Positions 40,057-49,248 of a DNA stretch of 64,000 nt are shown here, one piece after another. The number at the start of each line of letters is the position of its first letter. Positions within the stretch are counted from its first letter, which is position 1. The notes beneath the pieces are model-generated. The model was given only the letters and a program-made list of their open reading frames with translations. It was not told the origin of the DNA and searched no databases. The stretch is from positions 47,943 through 111,942 of the forward strand of contig CAZWXD010000008.1 in the NCBI GenBank assembly GCA_964638035.1, given 5' to 3'. This DNA comes from JAGGAG01 sp964638035 (GTDB lineage Bacteria > Gemmatimonadota > Gemmatimonadetes > Gemmatimonadales > GWC2-71-9). A program made the translations under genes and the position numbers.

Positions 40057-40989
40057 ATGCCACGACTGCCAAGCTGCACCGAGCGACTGACCTGGCTCTC
40101 CGCCCTGGCGTTCCTGCTGGCCGGGCCCCTGCAGGCGCAGGGCGCCGCACGCCCCGACACGGCCGGGCTCCGGCGCGAGCTCCAGTCGATCGCGCGAGCG
40201 CACCATGGCGTCCTGGGTTACACCGTGCTCAACCTGGACACCGGCGAGCGCTGGTCCGAGCGGGGTGACGAGACCTTCCCGACAGCCAGCCTCATCAAGG
40301 TGCCGATCCTGGTCACCGCCTTCGACCTGGAAGCGCAGGGCAGGCTGTCCATGGACGGCCCGCTCACCGTGCTGCCGATCGACCAGGTCGGCGGCAGCGG
40401 CGTGCTGCAGTTCATGCACCCCGGCATGGCCCTCACGGTGCGCGACGCCGCCACCCTCATGATCGTGCTGAGCGACAACACGGCGACCAACCTCCTGCTC
40501 GACCGCATCATCATCCGGCGGGTGTGGGCAAAGATGGAAGCGCTGGGCCTGCCGCACACCAAGGTCCACTCCAAGACCTTCCTGCGGATCTCCAGCGTGG
40601 CCATGGACAGCTCGGTGAAGTACGGCCTGGGCGTGAGCACGCCGAACGAGATGGCCCGGCTCTTCGCGCTGCTGGCCGAGGGCAAGGCGGTGAACCCGGC
40701 CGCAGACTCCACCATGCTGGCGATCATGGAGAACACCACCGACAACGAGTCGATGCAGCGCTCGGTGGACGGCCTGGCCGTGCCCCACAAGACGGGGGCC
40801 ACGGACTCGGTCCGGACCGAGTGTGCCCTCTACCGCCTGGTGCAGCGGATCGTGGCATGCGGCTTCACGAAGCAGAACCGGGACACCCGCTGGGTCACGG
40901 ACAACGAGGGCCAGGTGACCCTGGGGCAGGTCGGGGCCGCGGTGCTGCGCGCCTATCCCCGCCGGGTGGAGGGCACGGGCGCGCCGTAG
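40057..40989 (+). CDS. Class A beta-lactamase-fold serine hydrolase, secreted
   Basis: 310 residues with a signal peptide (MPRLPSCTERLTWLSALAFLLAGPLQAQ). Catalytic motifs are S-x-x-K in TASLIKVP near residue 87, SDN in VLSDNTATN near residue 140 and KTG in VPHKTGATDS near residue 247. The omega-loop E-x-x-x-N motif of true class A beta-lactamases is not seen where expected (the region reads TKVHSKTFLRISS), so deacylation of beta-lactams may be poor. It may instead act as a peptidase or esterase. A TAGCCT box lies at 40035-40040. Divergent from the Rieske gene. Confidence 0.85.
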   Translation: MPRLPSCTERLTWLSALAFLLAGPLQAQGAARPDTAGLRRELQSIARAHHGVLGYTVLNLDTGERWSERGDETFPTASLIKVPILVTAFDLEAQGRLSMDGPLTVLPIDQVGGSGVLQFMHPGMALTVRDAATLMIVLSDNTATNLLLDRIIIRRVWAKMEALGLPHTKVHSKTFLRISSVAMDSSVKYGLGVSTPNEMARLFALLAEGKAVNPAADSTMLAIMENTTDNESMQRSVDGLAVPHKTGATDSVRTECALYRLVQRIVACGFTKQNRDTRWVTDNEGQVTLGQVGAAVLRAYPRRVEGTGAP

Positions 40990-41016
40990 GCCGGCGCTCC
41001 CCCGCGCCGCCGCGGG

Positions 41017-42390
41017 TCAGCCCCGGCCGGCGATGATCTTCTTGAGGAACGGCACCATCACCAGCATCAGCACCCCCGCCGCCAGCGACACCAGGGTGAA
41101 GGCGAGGAAGAAATCTGCCTGCCCGCCCAGGATGCTGAAGCCGATCTCGCCGCGCTGGAACCGCTCGACCGTCCCCGCCACCAGGCCGCCGATGAAGTTC
41201 CCCAGGAAGTTCGAGAGGAACCAGACGCCCATCATCATGGACGCGATCTTCACCGGGGCCACCTTGGTCACGAACGAGAGGCCGACCGGCGACACGCACA
41301 ACTCCCCGATGGAGTGCAGGCAGTAGAGGCCCACGAGCAGCCACGGGCTCGCGAGGCCGCCCTGGTCCGCCACCTGGGCGCCCGGTACCAGGACCCCGTA
41401 CCCCAGGCCCAGCAGGACCAGCCCGATGGCCATCTTCATGGGTGTGGAAGGCTGCCGCGGGCCCATCCAGCTCCACACCATGGCCACCACCGGCGCCAGG
41501 GCGATGATGAAGAAGCTGTTGATGGACTGGAACCAGGTGGCCGGGATCTCGCTGTTGGGCAGCGCCGACCCGAGCCATCCGCCAATCGCGCGATCCACCT
41601 TCTGCGCGCCGAACACGTTGAGCGACGACCCGGCCTGCTCGAATGCCAGCCAGAAGTACCCGGCGAAGAGCACCACGATCACGATGGCGAGCACCTGCAG
41701 CCGCTCCTGGTGCGTGAGCGGGACGTCCCGTGCCGCCCCGCCCGTGGTCGTCCGGGTGAGCCCCATCGGCGTCATGCCGACGTCGCCGAGGACCCGCTGC
41801 CGCATCACCGAAAACAGGATCAGGCCGAACACCATCCCCACGCCAGCGGCAGCAAACCCCCAGGACCAGCCGTACTTCACGGCGAGCCAGCCACAGACGA
41901 TGGGGCCCAGGAACCCGCCCAGGTTGATGCCCATGTAGAAGATGGTGAAGCCGGCATCGCGCCGCGGGTCGTTCTCGCCGTAGAGCTGCCCCACCAGGGT
42001 GGAGACGTTGGCCTTGAAGAACCCGGTGCCAATGATGATGAGGGCCAGGCCCAGGAAGAACGTGACGTGGGTCTCCCCCGCGAGGGTGAAGTGCCCCAGG
42101 GCGATGACGGCGCCGCCAATGAGGAGTGAGCGGGCGGTGCCGAGGTAGCGGTCGGCCAGCAGGCCACCGATGATGGGGGTGAGGTAGACGAGCCCCGTGT
42201 ACCAGCCGTAGAGGTGGCTCGCCTTCTCCTGGGTCCACCCGAACCCGCCCGTGGTGGAGTCGATCAGGAAGAGCACGAGCAGCGCGCGCATCCCGTAGTA
42301 CGAAAACCGCTCCCACATCTCGGTGAAGAAGAGGAGCGGCAGGCCACGCGGGTGCTTCAGCCTGGTGGTGGTCACGTGTGGCTCGGTCAT
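41017..42390 (-). CDS. POT/PTR2 family proton-coupled di/tripeptide transporter
   Basis: 457 residues with about 14 spans. FFTEMWERFSYYGMRALLVLF is the signature first helix carrying the E-x-x-E-R-x-x-Y-like proton and peptide motif. GWYTGLVYLTPIIGGLLADRYLG is the second PTR2 signature. The transporter imports short peptides with protons. The ATG overlaps the stop of the upstream coiled-coil gene (ATGA). It adds a second peptide uptake route beside the ABC system at 21.9 kb. Confidence 0.94.
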   Translation of the reverse strand: MTEPHVTTTRLKHPRGLPLLFFTEMWERFSYYGMRALLVLFLIDSTTGGFGWTQEKASHLYGWYTGLVYLTPIIGGLLADRYLGTARSLLIGGAVIALGHFTLAGETHVTFFLGLALIIIGTGFFKANVSTLVGQLYGENDPRRDAGFTIFYMGINLGGFLGPIVCGWLAVKYGWSWGFAAAGVGMVFGLILFSVMRQRVLGDVGMTPMGLTRTTTGGAARDVPLTHQERLQVLAIVIVVLFAGYFWLAFEQAGSSLNVFGAQKVDRAIGGWLGSALPNSEIPATWFQSINSFFIIALAPVVAMVWSWMGPRQPSTPMKMAIGLVLLGLGYGVLVPGAQVADQGGLASPWLLVGLYCLHSIGELCVSPVGLSFVTKVAPVKIASMMMGVWFLSNFLGNFIGGLVAGTVERFQRGEIGFSILGGQADFFLAFTLVSLAAGVLMLVMVPFLKKIIAGRG

Positions 42391-42944
42391 TCCTTCCCCA
42401 TTCTCTTCTTGAGGTAGGCAAGCTGTTCGTCCACCGCCGCGCGGCGGCGCGCCTGGTCGAGTTCGGCCTGCAGCAGCGAGTCGTTCGGGTCGACGCCGGG
42501 CCTGGCCTGGCCGGCCTGCTCCAGTTCCCGCCACGCATCGCGCAGGCTGTCGGAGGTGGCCTCCGACGGGGCGGCCTTCAGCGCCGCCGAAATCTCCCCC
42601 AGCTCCCGCTCGGCCAGGCGGAGCTCCTCCTGCTGGACCACCATCTTCCGCTCGAGCAGCGCCACGCGCTCCCGGTGCCGCGCCGCGTAGCGCTCGGCCA
42701 GGGCCACCGTTTCCCGGTCCCCGATGCCGGAGGCCAGCCCGCCGCGCCGCTCGGCGTCCTCCGCCTGGCAGCGCTCCTGCTCCAGGTCGGCTGCGCTGGC
42801 CGCCAGCGCATCATGCATCGCCTTCACGGCAACCTTCGCCTCGACCAGGGCGCCGCGAAGGGCCTGCGCCTGGGTGCGCCGGTCCGCGGGCGGCGTCGCC
42901 TCCTGCAGGAAGCGCTCGATCCTCGACTTCAGGCCCTCGAACAT
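42387..42944 (-). CDS. PspA/IM30-like coiled-coil protein
   Basis: 185 residues. It is almost entirely charged alpha-helix (MFEGLKSRIERFLQE, EAKVAVKAMHDALAASAADLEQERCQ, RERVALLERKMVVQQEELRLAERELGEI). Length and helix pattern resemble PspA/IM30 membrane-stress proteins, but the N-terminal amphipathic anchor is only loosely similar, so the family call is tentative. It is translationally coupled to the POT transporter, which would fit a membrane-associated role. Confidence 0.5.
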   Translation of the reverse strand: MFEGLKSRIERFLQEATPPADRRTQAQALRGALVEAKVAVKAMHDALAASAADLEQERCQAEDAERRGGLASGIGDRETVALAERYAARHRERVALLERKMVVQQEELRLAERELGEISAALKAAPSEATSDSLRDAWRELEQAGQARPGVDPNDSLLQAELDQARRRAAVDEQLAYLKKRMGKE

Positions 42945-43055
42945 GGGGCTCCCTGATGGGTGGGGGGCGGGCCCGGGAACACTAGGTCCGCGGCGCGGAG
43001 GGCGTCAAGCGAATGGGGCGGGCCGGGCAGCCTCCAAGGCTATACCTTGCAGGCA

Positions 43056-43709
43056 ATGCGACGCCTCCCCGCCGCCGCCCTGCTCGTGGCGCTCGCCCTT
43101 CCTGCCCTGGCGGGTGGCGCGAGTGCGCAGCGCGACCGGAGTGCGGTGGGTGCCCAACTGGGGTTTGCGCGGAGCTGGATCGGGTCGAACGATGCCGAGG
43201 TGGATGCGGCACTCGAGGGCCGCCAGGGCGCGTTCGTGGGCCTGTTCTACCGCCGCCGGCTCCTGTCATGGCTGGCGGCACAGACCGAGCTCAACTTCAC
43301 CACCAAGGGGGGAGAGCTCGACGTTCCCGCCGACCCGATCGTCCTCCAGCAGTCGCTGGAGATCGGGTTCCTGGAAGTCCCCCTGCTCGCCCGGATCGCC
43401 ACGCCCTACGGCCCCAACCGGATCCGGCCGGTGGTGTTCGGCGGCGCGAGCCTCGCTTTCCGGATCGGGTGCAGCGTGCGCACCGACTTCGCGAACGACA
43501 GCATCGCCCTGCAGGGATGCGACGGCACCGGGGGGCAGCGTTCGGTCGAGCCGAGCTGGATCGTGGGCGGAGGGGTGCAATGGGAGCGCCGGGGCGTGAG
43601 CCTCGCCCTCGAGGGGCGCTTCGTCCAGGCACTCACGCCCACCGCGGAAGGTGCACCCGGCGATCCGCGCAACCAGCTCCTTGCCATCCTGTTCGTCATG
43701 ACACTCTGA
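43056..43709 (+). CDS. Outer-membrane beta-barrel protein (PorT-like)
   Basis: 217 residues with a signal peptide (MRRLPAAALLVALALPALAGGASAQ). Alternating strands include GFARSWIGSNDAEVD, AAQTELNFTTKGG, EIGFLEVPLLARI and RPVVFGGASLAFRIG, a pattern typical of OMP_b-brl_2/PorT-like barrels. Two cysteines (IGCSVRTD and LQGCDG) could form a loop disulphide. A TATACCTT box ends 7 bases before the ATG, so the mRNA may be leaderless. Function unknown. Confidence 0.75.
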   Translation: MRRLPAAALLVALALPALAGGASAQRDRSAVGAQLGFARSWIGSNDAEVDAALEGRQGAFVGLFYRRRLLSWLAAQTELNFTTKGGELDVPADPIVLQQSLEIGFLEVPLLARIATPYGPNRIRPVVFGGASLAFRIGCSVRTDFANDSIALQGCDGTGGQRSVEPSWIVGGGVQWERRGVSLALEGRFVQALTPTAEGAPGDPRNQLLAILFVMTL

Positions 43710-43716
43710 GGCCACC

Positions 43717-44196
43717 ATGTACCGCGCCCCCTTCCTGTTCCTGGTCGTCCTCGCCGGCTGCTCCGACCGCCCGCGCCCGAACCCCGCCTGCGGCATTGCG
43801 GCAGTCGCCGCCCCCACCGCCGTCCTGGGCGAGTTCACCCGCCCGCAGCGCACCCTGTCCGAGGCGCCAAGCTGGTTGCCCGAGGTGACGGTGGCACGCG
43901 TGGTGGCGGGCCCTGCCTTCCGCGCCATCCTGGGCCGGGCCGACACCGGCCTGGTGGTCGGAGTCGATGGGCAGGTTCCGCCCGGGATCGTGCCCAGCTA
44001 CGGCGTGCTGGTCACGGCGCCCGGCGGGCGCACCCAGGGGGTGCTGATCTACGAGGGACTGATCATCGAGGCGGCGCCTCGTCTCGGCATCGTCTCGTAC
44101 GGCGGCCTCACCCTTCCGCTCATTGGCGTGGAGGTCGACACCGCCATGGTGCTCCACCCCGGCTGTCCGCTCTTCCCCGACTCGCTCCTGCAGTGA
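43717..44196 (+). CDS. Lipoprotein of unknown function
   Basis: 159 residues with a lipoprotein signal (FLFLVVLAGCS). The body has two more cysteines and beta-prone segments (GVLVTAPGGRTQGVLIYEGLIIEAA). I recognise no family. It starts 7 bp after the barrel gene and its stop overlaps the amidotransferase start (GTGA), so the three form one operon. Confidence 0.65.
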   Translation: MYRAPFLFLVVLAGCSDRPRPNPACGIAAVAAPTAVLGEFTRPQRTLSEAPSWLPEVTVARVVAGPAFRAILGRADTGLVVGVDGQVPPGIVPSYGVLVTAPGGRTQGVLIYEGLIIEAAPRLGIVSYGGLTLPLIGVEVDTAMVLHPGCPLFPDSLLQ

Positions 44197-44924
44197 GCGT
44201 GGTCCGCATCGGCATCAGCGGGGTGCGGCGCACCGACCACCAGGTGGCGCGCGATGGCGTGAACGCCTCGTACGTCGAGGCCGTGCTCCGCGCCGGTGCC
44301 CTTCCGCTGGTGCTGTCGCCAGCGGTGGGCCCGGCGCGGGCCTCCGAGGCGCTTGCGGCGATCGACGGGTTGCTCCTCTCCGGCGGCGACGACATCGATC
44401 CCGGCCTCTACCACATGGCGCCGTCGCCGCACCTGGGCGCCACTGACCCCGCACGAGACATGTTCGAGCTGGCCCTGCTGGGCGGCGCGCGGCAGCGGGG
44501 GATGCCGATCCTCGGCATCTGCCGCGGCCTGCAACTGGTGAACGTGGGCCTGGGTGGCACCTTGTGGCAGGACCTGCCCACCGAACGGCCAGGGCCGGTG
44601 GAACACAACCCACGGACGGGCCGGGCGACGCGAGTGCACGCGGTCACCCTTGCGCCGGAAGGGCGCATGCGCGCCGCCGTGGCGACGGACACCGTCCAGG
44701 TGAACTCATTCCATCACCAGGGCGTGCGCGACCTCGCTCCCGGCCTCGTGGCACGCGGATGGAGCGACGACGGACTGGTCGAGGTGGTCGAGGGTGATGA
44801 CGATCGCTGGCTGGTGGGGGTGCAGTGGCACCCCGAGGAGATGCACGGTGAGCGGGGGTCGCCGGACATGGCGCTGATCCAGGCCTTCACCCGCGCCGCG
44901 GCGGGGTCACGGGCAGCGTCCTAG
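44193..44924 (+). CDS. Class I glutamine amidotransferase-like hydrolase (peptidase C26, PuuD-like)
   Basis: 243 residues. LLLSGGDDIDPGLY, the nucleophile elbow LGICRGLQLVNV near residue 110 and the His/Glu of VQWHPEE near residue 210 form the catalytic triad of gamma-glutamyl-gamma-aminobutyrate hydrolase-type enzymes. The exact gamma-glutamyl substrate is uncertain, since no putrescine-pathway genes are nearby. GTG start coupled to the upstream lipoprotein. The stop overlaps the converging next gene by 4 bp. Confidence 0.9.
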   Translation: MSVVRIGISGVRRTDHQVARDGVNASYVEAVLRAGALPLVLSPAVGPARASEALAAIDGLLLSGGDDIDPGLYHMAPSPHLGATDPARDMFELALLGGARQRGMPILGICRGLQLVNVGLGGTLWQDLPTERPGPVEHNPRTGRATRVHAVTLAPEGRMRAAVATDTVQVNSFHHQGVRDLAPGLVARGWSDDGLVEVVEGDDDRWLVGVQWHPEEMHGERGSPDMALIQAFTRAAAGSRAAS

Positions 44925-45604
44925 GAGAGCCGGCCCTGGGCGGGAAAGAACACCCGCTCGCTCACGCCATTGAGCGCCCCCCGCAGTGCGGTGAACCGCT
45001 CGGCCGCGAGGCGCAGGATGCCGTCGAGCCCCGCCGGTTCAGCCATCGCGTGGTCCGATGCCATGGCGAATCCCCGCTGGCCCAGCTGGTCGTAGTAGCT
45101 CACGTCGGGCCCGCCGCGACGGTGCTGGCGGGCCGTGATGTACGCCGGGAAGATCCCCGCCAGCCACAACGCGTAGTTCCCGAGGTGCAGCATCACCTGG
45201 AAGCGCCTGGCACCGGTCGTGGCGTCGAGGTCCTGCAGGATGTCCACCAGGTACCGGTGGCGATGGTCGTCGTGCCAGTCCACGCGCCACGCGCGGTCGC
45301 GGTGGCCGAAGGTGAGCAGCATGGCGGCGACGTAGTCGGCCATGTCGCGGTCATCGAGGCCGCGATCGCGCAGGGCGTGCCGCACCACGACGTAGAAGAG
45401 CAGGTGGTCGGACGGCACCAGCAGGGTCCGCACGGCAAGGAGGCGCTCGAGCAGCTCCGGCTCGTCGAGCAGGCCGTCGGGTCCCTCGCGCTCGAGGCGT
45501 CGCTCCAGCGTGCGACGCCGCACCGCCGAGCCACGGCCCAGCAGGAGCAGGAGCAGCTGCAGGTCCCTGGCGTCGAGGCGACTCCGCGTGTCCGCGCGAA
45601 TCAT
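44921..45604 (-). CDS. Unknown helical protein
   Basis: About 227 residues, mainly alpha-helical and rich in Arg, Leu and Asp. The first part (LQLLLLLLGRGSAVRRRTLERRLEREG) may be a small helical domain, and the second contains GNYALWLAGIFPAYITARQHRRGGPDVSYYDQLG. No signal peptide is present and the hydrophobic patches are too short for clear spans. The ATG at 45604 has GGGAGGG just upstream. It is divergent from the glycosyltransferase. I do not recognise the family. Confidence 0.65.
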   Translation of the reverse strand: MIRADTRSRLDARDLQLLLLLLGRGSAVRRRTLERRLEREGPDGLLDEPELLERLLAVRTLLVPSDHLLFYVVVRHALRDRGLDDRDMADYVAAMLLTFGHRDRAWRVDWHDDHRHRYLVDILQDLDATTGARRFQVMLHLGNYALWLAGIFPAYITARQHRRGGPDVSYYDQLGQRGFAMASDHAMAEPAGLDGILRLAAERFTALRGALNGVSERVFFPAQGRLS

Positions 45605-45735
45605 GCGCCCTCCCATGTGGGGGGATGGCCCCACCCTGCCCCCGGCACGCAACCCGCGGGCCACCTCCCCTGCCGGGGTGTGGCCGCGGGCCCCGCACCG
45701 TTATCGTTCCGCCGGATTCTTTCCCGAAACGACCG

Positions 45736-46506
45736 ATGATCTACGTCTGCATCCCAAGCTATAACGAGGCCCCCACGGTGGGCCTGCTCCTGTGGAAGGT
45801 GCGGCAGGTGTTCAGCGCGTTCGAGCGGGAGTACCAGCTCATCGTGGGCGACGATGGCTCCACCGATGCCACCGCCGAGGTCCTGGAGCCCTACGCCCGC
45901 GCCCTGCCGCTCACCGTGGTGCGGAAGCCGCACCGGGTGGGCTATGCCCGCATGTGTGAGGCGCTCCTGGCCCAGGCCGTGGAGCGCACCGACCGTCCCA
46001 AGCGCGACTGTGCCATCCTCCTGCATGCCGACTTCGCCCACGACCCGGCCTGCATCCCCGACATGGTGCGGCGCATCGACGGCGGCGCCGACCTGGTCGT
46101 GGCCGAGGCCGCGATCGAGGGTCGCGTGCCACCGTCGTTCCGCCTGGTGCGCCGCTGGGCGCCGCGGCTGCTTCGGCGTCGTGTCGGCGTTCCCGGCGTG
46201 CACGACGTCGTGAGCGGGCTGGTCGCGGTCCGGTTGATCACCTTGCGCAACATGTTCCGTGAGGCCCCTGCGCCCTTGCTCCGCACCGAGGGATGGGCCG
46301 CGCGCGCCGAATTGCTGGGGCGGGCCGCGCGGTACGCCCGGCGCATCGACACCGTGCCGACGGTCGAGCGCTCGGCGCTCCGCCAGCGCGAGCGGCGGGA
46401 GACGCCGTGGCGGACGATCCGCGAGGTCTGGCGGCAACGGGGCGCGCTCTCACTGCCCCCCATGCGCGCCGTCGCGGCGCTGGAACGCGAGGCCGAACCG
46501 GCGTGA
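45736..46506 (+). CDS. Family 2 glycosyltransferase
   Basis: 256 residues. The GT-A start IYVCIPSYNEAPTVGLLL, VGDDGSTDAT and the DXD-like HADFAHDP near residue 97 bind the nucleotide sugar. No membrane helices, so it is probably cytosolic or peripheral. It resembles polyprenol-phosphate or glycan glucosyl/mannosyltransferases of the DPM1 kind, but the acceptor cannot be named. A TATCGT box lies at 45702. Its stop overlaps the next gene (GTGA). Confidence 0.88.
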   Translation: MIYVCIPSYNEAPTVGLLLWKVRQVFSAFEREYQLIVGDDGSTDATAEVLEPYARALPLTVVRKPHRVGYARMCEALLAQAVERTDRPKRDCAILLHADFAHDPACIPDMVRRIDGGADLVVAEAAIEGRVPPSFRLVRRWAPRLLRRRVGVPGVHDVVSGLVAVRLITLRNMFREAPAPLLRTEGWAARAELLGRAARYARRIDTVPTVERSALRQRERRETPWRTIREVWRQRGALSLPPMRAVAALEREAEPA

Positions 46507-46949
46507 GGCGCCAGGCCGCGGTCGTGCTGGCCCTGGCCCTGGCCGGGTGTGCCGCCGCGGCGCCGGCCGCTGCCCCGGCACCCGCGAGTCGCCTCGCCGA
46601 CCCGGACGACGAAGCCCGCGTCTCCGCGGCGCTCGAGGCCGTGGTCGTCAGCGACACACGCCCGGGGGGTGCGGACAGCCTGTTCGTGTCAGGTGCCACG
46701 ATCATCGCAAATGGCAGCAACCGGATCTCGACGCCCAGGTTGGCCGGGGTCATGTACGGCGGACGCGCAGCCGTCACCACGAGCCAGGTGAACGTCCGCC
46801 AGGACATGGCCTGGGCCTCCATCGACTACCGCTGGTTCTCGGACGACCGGAAGGACGTGCGCCTGGGCAAGGCCACGCTGGTGCTGGCGCCGACACGCAG
46901 TGGCGCCAGTTGGAAAGTGGTGCAGATGCACAGCAGCTCGAGCCGGTAG
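46503..46949 (+). CDS. Lipoprotein with SnoaL/NTF2-like domain
   Basis: 148 residues. The lipoprotein signal ends in LALALAGCA, followed by an Ala/Pro linker and a domain with NRISTPRLAGVMYGGRAAVTTSQVNVRQDMAWASIDYRW and WKVVQMHSS, the pattern of DUF4440/SnoaL-like proteins. No active-site residues stand out. GTG start coupled to the glycosyltransferase. Confidence 0.65.
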   Translation: MRRQAAVVLALALAGCAAAAPAAAPAPASRLADPDDEARVSAALEAVVVSDTRPGGADSLFVSGATIIANGSNRISTPRLAGVMYGGRAAVTTSQVNVRQDMAWASIDYRWFSDDRKDVRLGKATLVLAPTRSGASWKVVQMHSSSSR

Positions 46950-46985
46950 GCGGCGTGCTCACGTTGCACGCCGCCGGGCTGGAGG

Positions 46986-47204
46986 TCAGCTGGCTGCCGG
47001 CTTCCCCGTGATGGTTTCCTTGACGCTGCGGGCGGTCTCCGGCGCGAAGAGCTTGAGCACCAGGTAGAAGAGCCAGCCCAGGAACGCCAACCACAGCAGC
47101 TTCCCAACCAGGCCCACGGCGATGCCAAGCAGACCGAACAGCACCTTGGACGCCAGGATGGCCACCACGGCAAACACGGCGAAACCGAAGAGTGAGCGGA
47201 CCAT
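46986..47204 (-). CDS. Small two-helix membrane protein
   Basis: 72 residues with two membrane spans (FAVFAVVAILASKVLFGLLGIAVGL and LLWLAFLGWLFYLVLKLF) and a charged tail (ETARSVKETITGK). A GGAGGAAA ribosome-binding site precedes the ATG at 47204. No family recognised. Divergent from the ThiO-like gene. Confidence 0.7.
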   Translation of the reverse strand: MVRSLFGFAVFAVVAILASKVLFGLLGIAVGLVGKLLWLAFLGWLFYLVLKLFAPETARSVKETITGKPAAS

Positions 47205-47282
47205 GCTAATTTTCCTCCGAGGTTGTCACGCTGATCCGATGCCAGTACGCCTGACGTTCCAAAAAGTTTCGTAGCGAGCCAA

Positions 47283-48386
47283 GTGACTGTCCAAGCTGAC
47301 GTTATCGTCGTAGGCGGCGGAGCCGTTGGGTCGGCCTGCGCGCGCGAGCTGGCCACGGCCGGTCGTCGGGTGCTGCTCATCGAGCGGGGCGCCGAGCCGG
47401 CTGGTGCCTGGCAGGCAGCGGGCGGCATGCTGGCGCCGCAGATCGAGGCACAGCCCGAGGATCCGCTCTTCGACCTGGGCCTGGCCGGGCGTGAACGCTA
47501 CGGCGTGCTCGCAGGCGAGCTTCGCGGCTCCACCGGCATCGACATCGGGCTGTGGCAGGACGGGATCACCAACCTGGCGATGACCGAGCACGACGCCGCG
47601 CGGCTGCGGGTGTCGGTGGCGCTGCAACGGCAGCAGGGCCACCTCTGCGACTGGCTCGATGCGACCGAGGTGCGTGCACGATGGCCCTGGCTGGCGACCA
47701 CGCACGGGGCCGTCTGGGCGCCCCGGGATGGCGCTGTCGATCCGGTGCGGCTGGTGGAGGCGCTCAGGGCCGACGCGGTGCGGCGCGGGGCGGCCATCGT
47801 GCATGACAAGGTGCACCAGGTTGAGCGCCAGGGTGACGCCGTCACCGGGGTCCGCGGCAACGAGGTGTACACCGCACCGCACGTCGTCATTGCGGCGGGT
47901 GCCTGGTCGGAGGGCATCGGCGGCATCCCGCGGCCCCTGTCGGTGCAGCCCGTGCGGGGGCAGCTGATCGCGCTGCGCTGGCCCACCGGTATCCCGCCGG
48001 CGATCGCGTACGCCAACCACTGCTACCTGATCCACCGCGATGGCGAGGCCCTGGTCGGGTCCACCATGGAGTACGTGGGCTTCGATCCGCGCACGACGCC
48101 CGACGGCGTCGCGCGCATCCGGACGGCCATGGAGGCGGCGTACCCACCCCTGGTTGGCGCGCCGATGCTCCGGGCCTGGGCGGGGCTGCGGCCGCTGACG
48201 CCCGACGGCATCCCCATCGTCGGCCCCGAACCCAGGCTCAGGGGCCTCTGGTACGCCACTGGTCACGGGCGAAATGGCATCCTGCTCGCCGGCATCACCG
48301 GCGTGCTGGTGCGCGAGCTGCTCGATGGAGCGACACCGCGGGAGGAGTACGGCTTCATGCGGGCGGATCGCTTCTGGCAGTGGTAG
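47283..48386 (+). CDS. thiO: Glycine oxidase ThiO-like FAD-dependent amine oxidase
   Basis: 367 residues of the DAO family. FAD motif VIVVGGGAVGSACAREL at the N-terminus, GGMLAPQ after it, and the C-terminal GLRPLTPDGIPIVGP and ATGHGRNGILLAG match ThiO, which oxidises glycine to iminoacetate for the thiazole of thiamine. No other thiamine gene is in the window, so a general D-amino-acid or glycine oxidase role is possible. GTG start at 47283. Confidence 0.82.
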   Translation: MTVQADVIVVGGGAVGSACARELATAGRRVLLIERGAEPAGAWQAAGGMLAPQIEAQPEDPLFDLGLAGRERYGVLAGELRGSTGIDIGLWQDGITNLAMTEHDAARLRVSVALQRQQGHLCDWLDATEVRARWPWLATTHGAVWAPRDGAVDPVRLVEALRADAVRRGAAIVHDKVHQVERQGDAVTGVRGNEVYTAPHVVIAAGAWSEGIGGIPRPLSVQPVRGQLIALRWPTGIPPAIAYANHCYLIHRDGEALVGSTMEYVGFDPRTTPDGVARIRTAMEAAYPPLVGAPMLRAWAGLRPLTPDGIPIVGPEPRLRGLWYATGHGRNGILLAGITGVLVRELLDGATPREEYGFMRADRFWQW

Positions 48387-48394
48387 GGCGGTCC

Positions 48395-49222
48395 ATGGCT
48401 GGCCGGTGGCTCGCGTCCGCACTGCTGCTGTGCCTTCCCCGCGTCCTCCTGGCACAGGATGGCCTCGCGCGCGACCGGGCGGCCTTCGCGTCCTGGCTTG
48501 CCGAGTCGCCCACCTCACCATTCCGTGCGATGGCGCACCAGCGCATCGAATCGGGCCTGACGCTTGGCTCGGCCAACACCGACATTGCCCTGCCGGGCCT
48601 TCCGCAGGGCACGGTGGAGGTGCAGGGCTCGGTGGCGCGCCTGACGCACGCAGGCGGCACCACCCTCATTCCCCGCACCGGCAGCGGCGTGGCGAGTGGC
48701 CCATATCGCCTCAGGGTGAGCGGGATGCCCGGCCGCCAGGCGTTGACGGTGTTTGGCGGACCGGGATTGTCGCGGCACGCAAGCTGGTTCCCGGCCGCGG
48801 CGGGGGTGGTGGATACGGTGACGCTCAGCGGGCCGCGCGGCGCCAGGGTGGTGCTGCTCGCACCGGACGGCAGCGACGTGGAGGCGATCGAGGCGGGTCG
48901 GGTGACGGTGCACCGTTTCGGGGCGCCTGTCTCCCTGCTGGTGCGTGAGGTGCCGGGGGCGAGCGCCGATGAGCGTGAACTCGAGGTCTACTTTCGCGAC
49001 GCGACGAACGGCTACGGGAGCTACCCCGCCGGGCGCTACGTGACGCTCGTGCCGATCGGCGGTGGCCGCTACGTGGTGGACTTCAACACCGCGCGCAATC
49101 CCTGGTGCGCCTACAACACGGTGTTCCCCTGCCCGCCGCCCTGGCCCGGGAATGCCATCGCGGTGCGGGTCGCAGCGGGGGAGAAGTACGCGGCGGAGAA
49201 GGTGGAGGCGGCGGCACCGTGA
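48395..49222 (+). CDS. Secreted DUF1684 protein
   Basis: 275 residues with a signal peptide (MAGRWLASALLLCLPRVLLAQ). The C-terminal core FRDATNGYGSYPAGRYVTL, YVVDFNTARNPWCAYNTVFPCPPPW and GNAIAVRVAAGEK is the signature of DUF1684, a beta-rich domain of unknown function. It lies 8 bp after the oxidase stop and its own stop overlaps a GTG codon upstream of the thioredoxin-like gene. Confidence 0.85.
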   Translation: MAGRWLASALLLCLPRVLLAQDGLARDRAAFASWLAESPTSPFRAMAHQRIESGLTLGSANTDIALPGLPQGTVEVQGSVARLTHAGGTTLIPRTGSGVASGPYRLRVSGMPGRQALTVFGGPGLSRHASWFPAAAGVVDTVTLSGPRGARVVLLAPDGSDVEAIEAGRVTVHRFGAPVSLLVREVPGASADERELEVYFRDATNGYGSYPAGRYVTLVPIGGGRYVVDFNTARNPWCAYNTVFPCPPPWPGNAIAVRVAAGEKYAAEKVEAAAP

Positions 49223-49248
49223 CGGCCGGCACCACGACAGGTTGGCGC

